A DNA stretch of 64,000 nt from an uncultured Lachnospiraceae bacterium (GTDB lineage Bacteria > Bacillota > Clostridia > Lachnospirales > Lachnospiraceae), in assembly GCA_902493385.1 (NCBI GenBank), contig CABUPO010000001.1:124001-188000 (forward strand), in the 5' to 3' direction. Every line of letters starts with the position of its first letter. Position 1 is the stretch's first letter. Below the pieces are notes generated by a model that was given only the letters and a program-made list of their open reading frames with translations, did not search any database and was not told the DNA's origin. This document shows positions 32,721-42,011 of the stretch, one piece after another. Both the position numbers and the translations under genes were made by a program.

Positions 32721-34598
32721 TTATTTCTTCCATTTAAGCTTCTTAGCCTTAACCGTGCATATCCTGTCCATTTTATATGGGCAGGAACCTATACAGGCAG
32801 ATTCAAAGGATATATACATATATCTATTTCTATATGCTATTCCTTCCATCATCGGAGGCATTGTGATTTTGCCTGTACATTTCTTTAATACAACCTTACC
32901 CTGTGAAGATTTGCTCCAGTTAACCTTATATTTTTCCATCCTTGAAATATAATACTTACTTGCTGATGAACTCGTTTGGTTAGAACGCGATATAATAACA
33001 TTTTTCTTATTAATAAATTCAACATCCTGCGTTCTTGACGGTATATTCATTGTATATCTGCTTTCAAGCGCAGGAGCTGCTTCCTTATTAATAATTTTGT
33101 AGCCATACATTTTGGAAGAGCTTTTTTCCTTATGCTCTCCTACCCATAGTACATTGTTATAATATGACAAAAACGAAGCCTGAACTGCAACGGATATATT
33201 AGCCTTATAACTTATCTGCACTGCATCCTGCCCAAGCGAAACAGCATAATTGACATCATCAATCGTAAAGCAGCTTACTGATGTTCCAGCCGATATCCAT
33301 ATATTTACCCCGTCAAATACCAGTCCGCCTACATGATATGAATCAGGCATTACAAGCGTTGTAATATACTTGCCGGTATTTCTTTTAACAACATAAACGA
33401 CAGATTTCTCCTCTCCGTCTGAATCATACGCAGATATAAGAATATAGTCGCCCGCACAGCATATAGACTGCGTAATCATTCCGTCTGATTCAAAGCCGTA
33501 CACATTAGTGCTTATCACACCCGGCATAATAATACTCTTTTTAAGGTCTACCTTTTTTGTAAAATCAGTATATTTTTTATAAGTCTTTGACTTTTTAAAC
33601 TTTTTATTAGTTTTATATACTGCGGCTTTCGTAGATGTAACGCATACGCCTGTAGTAGTTACCGACACTTCATTAGAAGGCTCCGCATAGTATTCAGTTC
33701 CATTATACGACTTATACGGCACCACAACAAATCTGTAGCCTGTATATGGTAAAAGATTCATCTGTATATACTCTGACATCGTTATATCCGACGTCCTTGA
33801 AACCTCTGAAAGAAGTCCGTCAGGAGTACGCATATACACGATATAACCGCTTCCTGCTGTAACAGGGGTCCATATCAGCCTCGCTCTGCTGTCTCCACCC
33901 TTGTACTTCTTGATTACCGTAGCCTTTGGCGGCGCAGCAGTTATAACCTCGGCTGTATTATCACTCCTTATAGCCACATCATTAACATACGAATATACTT
34001 TGTACGTATAACCATAACCGGCGCTTATTGATGTATCAGTGTAAAAATTATCTTTTACAAGCGCAACCTTAACTTCAACAGAAGTACCTTCAAGCACCCT
34101 GTATATTGCATACGACGAATCTTCGGAAGTCTTGTTCCAGCTAAGCTCTATGCCTGACACGTTCGTAGAATTAACCTTCAGCCCCTCCACATCATCAGGC
34201 TTTGTTCCCGCTGAAAAAAGCTCTGAAAAATTACCCAGCACTTTTTCCTTATTATCATATCTAAACGGCCTGACTAAAAAGCTTTTACTCATTCCCTGCG
34301 AAAGTCCGCCAAGCTTATATTCATTATTTTCTGTCTCATCAATCAGATTATAACTGTTATAAGCTTCATCTAAAAGCCATATCTCATAACCTTCCGCAGC
34401 GTCCAGCCTGTCCCATCCAAATTCAATATAGTTACTGTCATATGATATCATATGAATATTATTTACACGAACCTCTGAAAATGCCATTGAATCCTGCACT
34501 TCCGCAGCGTCAACGTCAACCGCTCCCACACTTTCTGCAGCGCATACAAATAATACCATAGCTATTAAAATCATTTTTGCAAATTTAATACAACGCAT
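32721..34598 (-). CDS. Secreted fibronectin type III protein with propeller-like C-terminus
   Basis: 625 residues from ATG 34598, 8 bases after AGGAG; ATG 34625 has no ribosome binding site. Signal peptide spans residues 1-28 (ends AESVGAVD). Three Fn3-like units at roughly 38-125, 130-220 and 225-320 have the paired Trp/Tyr patterns (IEFGWDRLDAAEGYEIW and IELSWNKTSEDSSYAIY). A Lys-rich stretch (335-355) is followed by a beta-rich region (360-610) with repeated VYxV/GxxxDGVNIWISAG-type strands that resembles a propeller. The C-terminus is very basic. No anchor is visible. A binding or scaffold protein is likely; the ligand is unknown. Confidence 0.75.
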   Translation of the reverse strand: MRCIKFAKMILIAMVLFVCAAESVGAVDVDAAEVQDSMAFSEVRVNNIHMISYDSNYIEFGWDRLDAAEGYEIWLLDEAYNSYNLIDETENNEYKLGGLSQGMSKSFLVRPFRYDNKEKVLGNFSELFSAGTKPDDVEGLKVNSTNVSGIELSWNKTSEDSSYAIYRVLEGTSVEVKVALVKDNFYTDTSISAGYGYTYKVYSYVNDVAIRSDNTAEVITAAPPKATVIKKYKGGDSRARLIWTPVTAGSGYIVYMRTPDGLLSEVSRTSDITMSEYIQMNLLPYTGYRFVVVPYKSYNGTEYYAEPSNEVSVTTTGVCVTSTKAAVYKTNKKFKKSKTYKKYTDFTKKVDLKKSIIMPGVISTNVYGFESDGMITQSICCAGDYILISAYDSDGEEKSVVYVVKRNTGKYITTLVMPDSYHVGGLVFDGVNIWISAGTSVSCFTIDDVNYAVSLGQDAVQISYKANISVAVQASFLSYYNNVLWVGEHKEKSSSKMYGYKIINKEAAPALESRYTMNIPSRTQDVEFINKKNVIISRSNQTSSSASKYYISRMEKYKVNWSKSSQGKVVLKKCTGKITMPPMMEGIAYRNRYMYISFESACIGSCPYKMDRICTVKAKKLKWKK

Positions 34599-34680
34599 TT
34601 GTTTCAACTCCTGTCTTACTTCCATTAATTCACAGCCACTTTAATATAATTGTCAAATTTTGTGTCATTACTGTGGCTTT

Positions 34681-34709
34681 TTGTCATATTTACATATTTA
34701 TGTTATAAT
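34681..34709 (+). promoter_or_regulatory. Promoter of the GNAT gene
   Basis: TTGTCA (34681-34686), 17 bases, TATAAT (34704-34709). The transcript would start near 34716 and include the structured leader. Confidence 0.7.
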
Positions 34710-34711
34710 GA

Positions 34712-34773
34712 GCGCAAAGAGAAAACAAGCGGCTGCGCAGCATAAAAACAGCGCCAAAAGCGCGGGTTTGCGT
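34712..34773 (+). promoter_or_regulatory. Structured 5' leader before the GNAT gene
   Basis: GCGCAAA (34712-34718) can close with TTTGCGT (34767-34773). Inside lie GCTGCGCAGC (34732-34741) and a clean hairpin GCGC-CAAAA-GCGC (34751-34763), a three-way-like arrangement. It ends 13 bases before AGAGGT. No known riboswitch consensus (GEMM, SAM, T-box) was matched. Confidence 0.4.
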
Positions 34774-34796
34774 CATACAAAACAGAGGTAATAACA

Positions 34797-35564
34797 ATGA
34801 ATGATAAACACATCAAAAAAATCGAAGAACTGTCAATGAATGCATGGCCGTCATATAAAATAGAACTGTATGACAAGTGGCTGATTAGATTCTCGCATCA
34901 GTATACATACAGAACCAACTGTGTAGAACAAATCGGTCCGTCAGAGATACCTGTCTCTGAAAAAATCAGCTACTGCGAACAGATTTATTCCGAATACGGC
35001 ACTCCATGCAGCTTTAAAATAAGCCCGATAATATCACAGTCATTCGATGACATGCTTAAAAATAAAGGCTATGAAAAAAAACACATTACCAACGTAATGA
35101 CAATGTCTTTAAATAATTACACACCGTCCTGCGACACAGGCGTGCAGGTAACAATTAATTATAAAATTACTGATAAATGGATTATGCAGTTATTTAAGCT
35201 TAACGGCACGACCAATCCGACACATCTTAGTATTGTACCCAGTATGTTTAAGGCTATACCAAAGAAAACTATAGCTGCAGGAGTCATAAAAGACGGCAGG
35301 ATGGCGGCATCCGGACTCGGAATACTCGACAGGGATGATTTGGGTATATATGCAATATATACCGACAGCAGCGAAAGACGGCGCGGATATGCAAAAGCAA
35401 TCTGCGACACAATAATTAATACCGGAATACGCATGGGCGCACGTTATTCTTATCTTCATGTCGTATATGGAAATGAACCCGCAGTTAATCTGTACGAAAG
35501 CCTGGGCTACAAATACGACTATACTTACTGGTTTCGCTCAAAAAATATACCGAAAGGAATCTAA
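34797..35564 (+). CDS. GNAT family N-acetyltransferase
   Basis: 255 residues. The C-terminal third carries the GNAT acetyl-CoA site: RRRGYAKAICDTII near residue 197 (the R-x-x-G-x-A pattern), then YSYLHVVYGNEPAVNLYESL near residues 220-239 and GYKYDYTYWF. The N-terminal half is a second GNAT-like lobe (residues 1-130), as in two-lobed enzymes of the FR47 type. The acceptor is unknown. AGAGGT lies 7 bases before the ATG. Followed 4 bases on by the signal-anchored protein, so likely cotranscribed. Confidence 0.82.
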   Translation: MNDKHIKKIEELSMNAWPSYKIELYDKWLIRFSHQYTYRTNCVEQIGPSEIPVSEKISYCEQIYSEYGTPCSFKISPIISQSFDDMLKNKGYEKKHITNVMTMSLNNYTPSCDTGVQVTINYKITDKWIMQLFKLNGTTNPTHLSIVPSMFKAIPKKTIAAGVIKDGRMAASGLGILDRDDLGIYAIYTDSSERRRGYAKAICDTIINTGIRMGARYSYLHVVYGNEPAVNLYESLGYKYDYTYWFRSKNIPKGI

Positions 35565-35568
35565 AGCA

Positions 35569-36234
35569 TTGAAAAAAATATACCTTATAAGCCATATGTT
35601 TACAGCTGTACTGCTGATAACAGTATTTTTATCCAATACATGCACTTCATTTGCAAAAGATTACAGTTTTACGGAATATTTGTTATCCGTACCTGACACG
35701 TACATATGTGATTCCGAAACCATAAACGGATACACTTCATTTATTAAAGATAATATAAATATAGGAATAAGTGTAAAAAGCAACCTCTCAGGCGATAATG
35801 TGTCGGAATTTACCGAAACACAAATTGCCGAAACCGAATCAGAAACACTCAATTCACTAACCACCAACGCAGGCGATGGCATATCTGTCTCAATGCATGA
35901 AATAACAACATTTTCATCAAACCAATATGCCGCCCTGCATATTATATACGAGGGCAGCATAGAGTCAGACGACTCAGTTTATCTTGATGAATATATAATA
36001 ACCACATCAAGTTATATATATACTATTGTGTTCTACGCAGATAAAGAGGCAGACCTTGACAATGATGAAATCACCGCCATAAAGGACAGCTTTGTAGCAA
36101 ACGACGCCTTAATAACGCAAAACGAAACTGCCGATACGGGCTCTGCGCTTATTGTGCTTATTATTTCTGCTGCAGCAGTTATAGCCGCCGGCGTCATCGC
36201 TATATTAATATTTACAAGAAAGCCAGGACATTAG
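35569..36234 (+). CDS. Signal-anchored surface protein of unknown family
   Basis: 221 residues from a TTG start 9 bases after AAAGGAA; the next in-frame ATG is nine codons later and would remove most of the signal sequence. Signal peptide residues 1-30 (ends SFAKD), an extracellular domain (31-190) with mixed Ser/Thr and acid residues and ISVKSNLSGDNVSEF, and one C-terminal helix (residues 190-215) with a short basic tail (TRKPGH). So it is membrane-tethered with its domain outside. No family was recognised. Its stop overlaps the end of the convergent cyclophilin gene. Confidence 0.65.
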   Translation: MKKIYLISHMFTAVLLITVFLSNTCTSFAKDYSFTEYLLSVPDTYICDSETINGYTSFIKDNINIGISVKSNLSGDNVSEFTETQIAETESETLNSLTTNAGDGISVSMHEITTFSSNQYAALHIIYEGSIESDDSVYLDEYIITTSSYIYTIVFYADKEADLDNDEITAIKDSFVANDALITQNETADTGSALIVLIISAAAVIAAGVIAILIFTRKPGH

Positions 36235-36806
36235 TCAACAATTTTGATGCTGTTGATTACAGGCTGGTTAGCAGCTTCTACTGTTCCGTTATCATCAACT
36301 ACAGGCGTATCTGCACATATCTGGTCAACAATCTCTATTCCTGATGTAACATGACCGAACGCCGCATACTGGCCGTCAAGATATGTTCCGTCCTGATGCA
36401 TTATAAAGAACTGTGATGAAGCGCTGTCGTTATCCATTGAACGCGCCATCGAAATTACTCCCCGTACGTGTGAAATGTCATTTTCAACACCGTTGCTTGA
36501 AAACTCGCCCTTTATATTCTTATCGGAGCCACCTGTTCCGTTTCCATCAGGATCTCCTCCCTGAATCATGAACCCTGATATAATTCTGTGGAATGTAAGG
36601 TTATCATAAAAGCCGCTGTTAGCAAGATCCATAAAATTCTGTACCGTTATAGGCGCAGTATCTCCATCAAGCTCAACCGATATTACGCCATAATCTTTAA
36701 TATCAATTTCAGCATGATGTATTCCTACTCCGCTCTTTTTCCCGCATCCTGACAAAACAGCTCCGGCTATCAAAGCCGCACACACTACAATACTCATCTT
36801 TTTCAT
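36231..36806 (-). CDS. Cyclophilin-type peptidyl-prolyl isomerase lipoprotein
   Basis: 191 residues from ATG 36806, with AAGGAGAA before it; the frame upstream to 36860 has no good start. The signal ends in a lipobox (VLSGC), so it sits outside the membrane. The cyclophilin fold is clear: TFHRIISGFMIQGGDPDGNGTGG near residues 74-96 (read as FHRII and MIQGGDP), SASSQFFIMH near residue 123 and YAAFGHVTSG near residue 152. It should catalyse proline isomerisation in exported proteins. The stop overlaps the convergent anchored-protein stop by 4 bases. Confidence 0.9.
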   Translation of the reverse strand: MKKMSIVVCAALIAGAVLSGCGKKSGVGIHHAEIDIKDYGVISVELDGDTAPITVQNFMDLANSGFYDNLTFHRIISGFMIQGGDPDGNGTGGSDKNIKGEFSSNGVENDISHVRGVISMARSMDNDSASSQFFIMHQDGTYLDGQYAAFGHVTSGIEIVDQICADTPVVDDNGTVEAANQPVINSIKIVD

Positions 36807-37005
36807 ATTATATTCTCCTTTTTTATTATTCACAAACCGCCGCTTACGATGAACAGGCACAGCCTGCTCACACTCGCTGACGCTTACTGCATTATGATTA
36901 TAGCATACAATCTTATTATAATAAACAGTAAAAAACTCTTGCCTTTTTCCTTTACATTTGATATGGTCTTAGATAAGAATATTATACTATACTGGAGGTA
37001 AACAT

Positions 37006-37308
37006 ATGCAGAATTTTGATATTGAAGACGAAGATAACCTCGTAGTATCACTGCCTCTTGAAGACGGCACTGAGCTTGACTGCGACGTTATATTAATATT
37101 TGAGCTTGAAGGCCAGGATTATGTTGCTCTTTATCCTTGCGACGGCGAGCCTGATGAAGTGTATCTTTACAGATGTCATTATGAGGGCGGCGACAATATG
37201 GATATCGAAGAGATTGACGATGAAGCCGAATATGACAGCGTTGTCGAGGCATACGAAAGCATCATGGAAGAGGATGAATGGAATGAGCTTTTAGGATATG
37301 ACGACTAA
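37006..37308 (+). CDS. DUF1292 protein
   Basis: 100 residues, strongly acidic. The DUF1292 core is present: LPLEDGTELDCDVILIFELE near residue 16, then DYVALYPCD near residue 36, VYLYRC near residue 51. In Firmicutes this gene (YrzB-like) is usually near alaS or a RuvX/YrrK cluster; here it stands alone, convergent with the helicase, with stops overlapping. TGGAGGT precedes the ATG. Function unknown. Confidence 0.85.
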   Translation: MQNFDIEDEDNLVVSLPLEDGTELDCDVILIFELEGQDYVALYPCDGEPDEVYLYRCHYEGGDNMDIEEIDDEAEYDSVVEAYESIMEEDEWNELLGYDD

Positions 37309-39110
37309 AGTTCCTTTATAAATCTTGAAGGCATGCACGAATGGTTGTACCTGTTTTTAGAATAGAACAGGTGCAGCTTTTTTTTCGCACGCGTCATTCC
37401 TACATACAACATTCTGCGCTCCTCTTCAAGCTGTTCATCCGAGGTTGACATTTTATGCGGTATTATATTCTCATTTACATCAATAATAATAACATTGTCA
37501 AACTCAAGCCCCTTTGAGCCGTGAAGCGTCATCATATTAACTCCAGAAATCGTTCCATCCTTTTTTTCGTTGTGCCACCTTGCATATTCGTCTGCAGAAT
37601 CCAGCCAATCAGTGTATTTATCATAATCAGACGCAAGAGCGCATAATTGTTCAAATATTTCCGAAAAATTCTCATACGGAATATTTCTGTATTCGGCATA
37701 TTCTTTAAGATAATCCGAATACCCAATTACCTTTTGAATAAAACGAAGTCCTTTTAGCGGCTTCATTGAGGCTATACTGCATATATCCTGCTGCATCTGA
37801 TATATTCTGTCTCTCATCCAGGGCTTATCCTCATATAACGCTGCAATACAATCATAATCAGGCTTACCCATACTAACCGCATCTCTTGACAGATATCTTT
37901 TCGGCTTATTCATAATCCTTAAAAAATCCCCCATATTGTTATATCCAAGAGCAAGCTTAATATAAGCGAACATATCCTTTGCTATGAAATGCTCATATAT
38001 ATCAGGAACGCCCTCTTTCATCTTAACAGGTATATTATATTCAATGAATTTGTTTATAAGAGGCTGCGGCTGCATATTAGTTCTGTACAATACTGCTATA
38101 TCGTTATATCCGGCTCCGTCTTTAATATATCTGTCAACAAGCTTATGAACCTCTCTGTATTCGTCCAGTGGAGTATCAAACCCTTTTATATCTACTTCAC
38201 CACAGGCGTCTTTATAAGGTATTATATTTTTATCAAGCCGCATTATATTGTGCTTAATAAGCTTTGACGCTGATTTCATAATGTTGCCGCCGCACCGGTA
38301 ATTGACTCCCAGTATTATTTTCTTCGCTTCCTGATAATGTGCAATAAACTGCTGCATAAACGACGGGTCAGAGCCTCGGAAACCATATATCGACTGGTCG
38401 TCGTCACCCACGACAAAGAGGTTGTTTTGGGGTTCTGCAAGCATCTTTACAATATCATACTGTATGCTGTTAATATCCTGAAATTCATCAACGAGAATAT
38501 ACCTGAATCTCTTCTGCCATCGGGCAAGAATATCTTTCCTTGCCGCAAACAGCTCATAAGTATATACCAGCATATCGTCAAAATCAATTTTTCTTTTCTT
38601 TTTCAGATATCTGTCATATTGCCTGTAAATATACTGAAACTGCTCTGCGGGGCATTTAAGCGAATAATAGCTGTCTATGTCATATCTTTTTGATTTAACA
38701 AAACTAATCTCATTAATTATATCAACAATAATATCTTTTTCGGAATCATTATCAGAATCAAAGCGCCTTAGCGCACTTGATATAACTTTTTGCTTTTCAT
38801 CTTCTTTTATAATATCAGACGCGCTGTATCCATATGCGCTCCTTAGAATTAAAAAAAATATACTGTGAAATGTGCCAAACCATACTCCTTCGTCACCATA
38901 TGAAGAAGCGTATCTTTCTTTCATCTCCATTGCTGCCGCTCGGGTAAAGGTCACTACAAGAATATTCTCAGGCCTTACTGCACATTCACTAATAAGATAT
39001 CTTACGCGTTCAGTAATAACTCTTGTTTTTCCTGAACCGGGGCCCGCCAACACCAGCGCGGGGCCGGTGTTATGTCGGACTGCCTTATTCTGAGAATCAT
39101 TTAGCTGCAT
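37305..39110 (-). CDS. UvrD/Rep-family ATP-dependent DNA helicase
   Basis: 601 residues from ATG 39110, with GGAGG 6 bases before it; ATG 39116 abuts the Shine-Dalgarno. Superfamily 1A motifs: I (Walker A) AGPGSGKTRVI near residue 25, Ia VVTFTRAAAMEMKER near residue 53, II LVDEFQDIN near residue 210, III VGDDDQSIYGFRGS near residue 236, IV VNYRCGGNI near residue 268, V LHGSKGLEFD near residue 545, VI YVGMTRAKKKLH near residue 581. It is shorter than PcrA (about 730 residues), lacking most of the C-terminal extension. Overlaps the end of gltX by 14 bases. The role is in repair or recombination. Confidence 0.88.
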   Translation of the reverse strand: MQLNDSQNKAVRHNTGPALVLAGPGSGKTRVITERVRYLISECAVRPENILVVTFTRAAAMEMKERYASSYGDEGVWFGTFHSIFFLILRSAYGYSASDIIKEDEKQKVISSALRRFDSDNDSEKDIIVDIINEISFVKSKRYDIDSYYSLKCPAEQFQYIYRQYDRYLKKKRKIDFDDMLVYTYELFAARKDILARWQKRFRYILVDEFQDINSIQYDIVKMLAEPQNNLFVVGDDDQSIYGFRGSDPSFMQQFIAHYQEAKKIILGVNYRCGGNIMKSASKLIKHNIMRLDKNIIPYKDACGEVDIKGFDTPLDEYREVHKLVDRYIKDGAGYNDIAVLYRTNMQPQPLINKFIEYNIPVKMKEGVPDIYEHFIAKDMFAYIKLALGYNNMGDFLRIMNKPKRYLSRDAVSMGKPDYDCIAALYEDKPWMRDRIYQMQQDICSIASMKPLKGLRFIQKVIGYSDYLKEYAEYRNIPYENFSEIFEQLCALASDYDKYTDWLDSADEYARWHNEKKDGTISGVNMMTLHGSKGLEFDNVIIIDVNENIIPHKMSTSDEQLEEERRMLYVGMTRAKKKLHLFYSKNRYNHSCMPSRFIKEL

Positions 39111-40572
39111 TAACATCCTCCGTAAGCATTGCTATACCTGTACGGATTCTATTCAACGACTCTTCCTTTCCAAGAATCTCCATTATCTCATATGCGCCGC
39201 CCGGAGTCATCTGCTTTCCTGATACAGCGGTACGAAGCGGCCATAATGCCTGCCCGTTCTTGATTCCTTTTTCAGCTACATAATCCTTAACGACAGCTTC
39301 TATATCGGCTATATTAAAGCTGTCGAGTCCGCTTATGATGTCATAAAGCTCTGTAAGCGCAGTAAGCGAATTCTCTGAATTTGTCTTCATTTTCTTATGA
39401 GTATACATTGCGGCATCATACTTTGGAAGCTCCTCAAAGAAATCAATCTTTTCCGGTATGTCAGGAAATACCTCTATTCTTGTCCTGCACAGCTCAGCTA
39501 TCTTTTTATAATCCATCTGTTTAGTAATAACGCTTTTAACCTGCTTAACTGCATATTCATAATATCTGTCATCATCAAGAGCTTTAATATATTCGCCGTT
39601 CATCCATTTAAGCTTCTGAATATCAAAAACTGCCGGCGATTTGTTGATTCTCTTATAATCAAATATTTTTATAAGCTCCTCAAGCGAATATATTTCACGG
39701 TCCTCTGCCGGGCTCCAGCCCAAAAGCGCAACATAATTAACAATTGCTTCAGGTAGAAAACCAAGCTCAATCAAATCCTCAAATGAAGCGTCTCCCCTTC
39801 TTTTTGACAGCTTCTTATGATTCTCGTCTGTTATAGTAGGACAATGTATATATTCAGGTATATCCCATCCAAACGCCTCATAAAGGCGGTTATACTTAGG
39901 CGCTGACGACAGATACTCATTACCTCTTACCACATGTGTTATTTTCATAAGATGATCGTCAACTACATTTGCAAAATTATAAGTTGGATAACCGTCCGAT
40001 TTAATAAGAATCATATCGTCAAGCTCTGAGTTATCTACAGTAATATCTCCGTAAATAATATCGCAAAACACTGTATTGCCTGTCGTCGGATTATTCTGCC
40101 TGATAACATACGGTTCGCCGTCAGCAAGCTTTTTCTCTACCTGTTCTTTTGTAAGAGAGAGGCAATGCTTATCATATTTGGCTGTTTCCTTACCATGCTC
40201 ATTGACAGAATCTGCACGAAGCTTTTCAAGTCTTTCCTTACTGCAGAAGCAGTAATATGCCTCGCCTTTTTCTACAAGCTTTTTAGCATATTCAAGATAG
40301 AGACCCGATTTGACTCTCTCACTCTGTACATAAGGCCCATATCCTCCGTCTTTGCCGGGGCCTTCGTCATATTCAAGTCCCGCCAGCTTCATTGTATTAT
40401 TAATTATGTCTATTGCGCCTTCAACGTATCTTTCTGTATCGGTATCCTCTATACGAAACAGAAAATCTCCTCCTTCATGCTTCGCAATAAGATATTCATA
40501 CAACGCGGTACGCAGATTACCTACATGCATCTTACCGGTAGGGCTGGGTGCATATCTGGTTCTTATTTTCAT
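39097..40572 (-). CDS. gltX: Glutamyl-tRNA synthetase
   Basis: 491 residues. The class I signature PSPTGKMHVGNLRTALYEYL (residues 9-28) includes the HIGH-equivalent HVGN, and KLSKRRGDASFE near residue 251 is the KMSKS loop. FRIEDTDTERYVEGA is near residue 40. It loads glutamate on tRNA-Glu (and probably tRNA-Gln, as in most Firmicutes). It starts 2 bases after the xylanase stop with AAAGGAG inside that gene, and it overlaps the helicase. There is no T-box leader before it. Confidence 0.95.
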   Translation of the reverse strand: MKIRTRYAPSPTGKMHVGNLRTALYEYLIAKHEGGDFLFRIEDTDTERYVEGAIDIINNTMKLAGLEYDEGPGKDGGYGPYVQSERVKSGLYLEYAKKLVEKGEAYYCFCSKERLEKLRADSVNEHGKETAKYDKHCLSLTKEQVEKKLADGEPYVIRQNNPTTGNTVFCDIIYGDITVDNSELDDMILIKSDGYPTYNFANVVDDHLMKITHVVRGNEYLSSAPKYNRLYEAFGWDIPEYIHCPTITDENHKKLSKRRGDASFEDLIELGFLPEAIVNYVALLGWSPAEDREIYSLEELIKIFDYKRINKSPAVFDIQKLKWMNGEYIKALDDDRYYEYAVKQVKSVITKQMDYKKIAELCRTRIEVFPDIPEKIDFFEELPKYDAAMYTHKKMKTNSENSLTALTELYDIISGLDSFNIADIEAVVKDYVAEKGIKNGQALWPLRTAVSGKQMTPGGAYEIMEILGKEESLNRIRTGIAMLTEDVNAAK

Positions 40573-40574
40573 AA

Positions 40575-41825
40575 TTAACTCTCCTTTAATGCGTCATATA
40601 TTGCAAAATAACAAGGTTTAGCCTTATTATCTTTATCAAACAACAGCGGATAGCTCGTCTCTTTTCTGAAGCCTGTAAGCCATGTAGTATCATCATTAAG
40701 CCCCCAGAATGTAACTCCGGTTATATCAACATAACCGTTCTTATCCATGTAGAGAAACAGCTTAAATAAGTCTCCATACAACTGTGCCTGTTCTGCAAAG
40801 GCAGCGTCAGAATTATCGTTATTATGAATATCAAGCTCTGTAATCTGTATATTTATCCCTTTAATCTGCGAGAATAAAAACAAAGTGGTCTCAACATCAT
40901 CAACCGCAAGCTTCATATCATGGTGTGACTGCATGCCTATACCATCGAGAATTCCTTTTTCAAAAAGCCCTGAAGCAATATCATACATTGTCTCTCTCTT
41001 GTCTTTTCCATTAAGACCGTAATCATTTATAAAAAGCTTCGTACCTTCCTCAGCATATTCTCTTGCATATGTAAACGCGTATTCAATATAGTCGTCTCCT
41101 ATTACCTCATACCAGGGACTGTCAGTCCTTAAACCGCCGCCCGGATTATCGCTGATTGCTTCATTAACAACATCCCATGCTATAACGACGCCCGGATGCT
41201 CTTCCTTACAGTATGTCAAAACCTTTTTAATGTATGCTTCCATTCTCTTAAGCATCGTGTCTCTGTCAACACGTTTTTTTGATGTGTCATAGTCTTTATG
41301 AAACAGCCAGTCAGGCGTCTGACTATGCCATATAAGCGTGTGGCCTCTCATCTTAAGCCCGGCATCTTCCGCCATAGTCATAATCTCATCCAGTTTTTCC
41401 GTAGCAATTTCAGGCATACCGTCCTTTGCCTTAATACTTGCATCATGGTCAAGAATATAATCCGGCTTCATCTCATTTTCTGTGGTAAACGTAGAAAAAT
41501 CCTTTGTAATAACATCAAGAGTTGCCTTATCCTCAAGCTGCCAGCTGTTCACTGCCACGCCAATCGGGAAATAATCTGAATACGCATCCTTAAGGCTCAG
41601 TTCCGATGCGTCCCTGTCGCTGTAATCTAATTCCGGTTCCACTGTAGGCATCGGAGTTACAGGCTGCTGCTTTCTTTCTTCTGTAGGCGCCTGGGTCGAC
41701 TCCGTCTGTTCATTATCATTTTCACCGGAACCTTTATTACATCCCGCAAACAAAGCCAGCATAGCAAGCGTTCCCACCAAACACATTATTCTTATCTTTT
41801 TTGCTATTATTCTCATAACCATCAT
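40575..41825 (-). CDS. GH10 endo-beta-1,4-xylanase lipoprotein
   Basis: 416 residues. The signal ends with a lipobox (ALFAGC), so the enzyme is anchored on the outer face. After a Glu/Pro/Thr-rich linker (residues 28-70), the GH10 barrel runs to the end: FTTENEMKPD near residue 113, GHTLIWHSQTPDWL near residue 158, acid/base Glu in WDVVNEAISD near residue 221, and nucleophile Glu in NIQITELDIHN near residue 328. It cleaves xylan backbones. First gene of a transcript with gltX and the helicase. A promoter lies at 41857-41885. ATG 41822 is an equal start choice. Confidence 0.93.
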   Translation of the reverse strand: MMVMRIIAKKIRIMCLVGTLAMLALFAGCNKGSGENDNEQTESTQAPTEERKQQPVTPMPTVEPELDYSDRDASELSLKDAYSDYFPIGVAVNSWQLEDKATLDVITKDFSTFTTENEMKPDYILDHDASIKAKDGMPEIATEKLDEIMTMAEDAGLKMRGHTLIWHSQTPDWLFHKDYDTSKKRVDRDTMLKRMEAYIKKVLTYCKEEHPGVVIAWDVVNEAISDNPGGGLRTDSPWYEVIGDDYIEYAFTYAREYAEEGTKLFINDYGLNGKDKRETMYDIASGLFEKGILDGIGMQSHHDMKLAVDDVETTLFLFSQIKGINIQITELDIHNNDNSDAAFAEQAQLYGDLFKLFLYMDKNGYVDITGVTFWGLNDDTTWLTGFRKETSYPLLFDKDNKAKPCYFAIYDALKES

Positions 41826-41856
41826 TAACCTTTCATGTTATTTGTTTACTAAATAT

Positions 41857-41885
41857 AATATAACTTACATATCGTTTTGTGGCAA
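41857..41885 (-). promoter_or_regulatory. Promoter of the xylanase-gltX transcript
   Basis: Minus strand TTGCCA (41880-41885), 17 bases, TATATT (41857-41862), 32 bases before the ATG. No operator palindrome is evident. Confidence 0.6.
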
Positions 41886-42011
41886 GCAATTTTTAGTTGA
41901 AAACCCCTGCAATCTACTGTATGTAATATTTTTTTTAAAATTATAAACTTACATGTTATCAGAAAATCTGTTAAAATATAGATATAAACAGAAGAAAGGA
42001 GATATATACTG

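Noticed and set aside
34712..34773. c-di-GMP (GEMM), SAM or T-box riboswitch
   Set aside because: The conserved bases of those classes are not present; only generic GC stems are seen, so it is left as an unassigned leader.
40573..40640. T-box leader for gltX
   Set aside because: gltX starts 2 bases after the xylanase stop, so there is no leader region.
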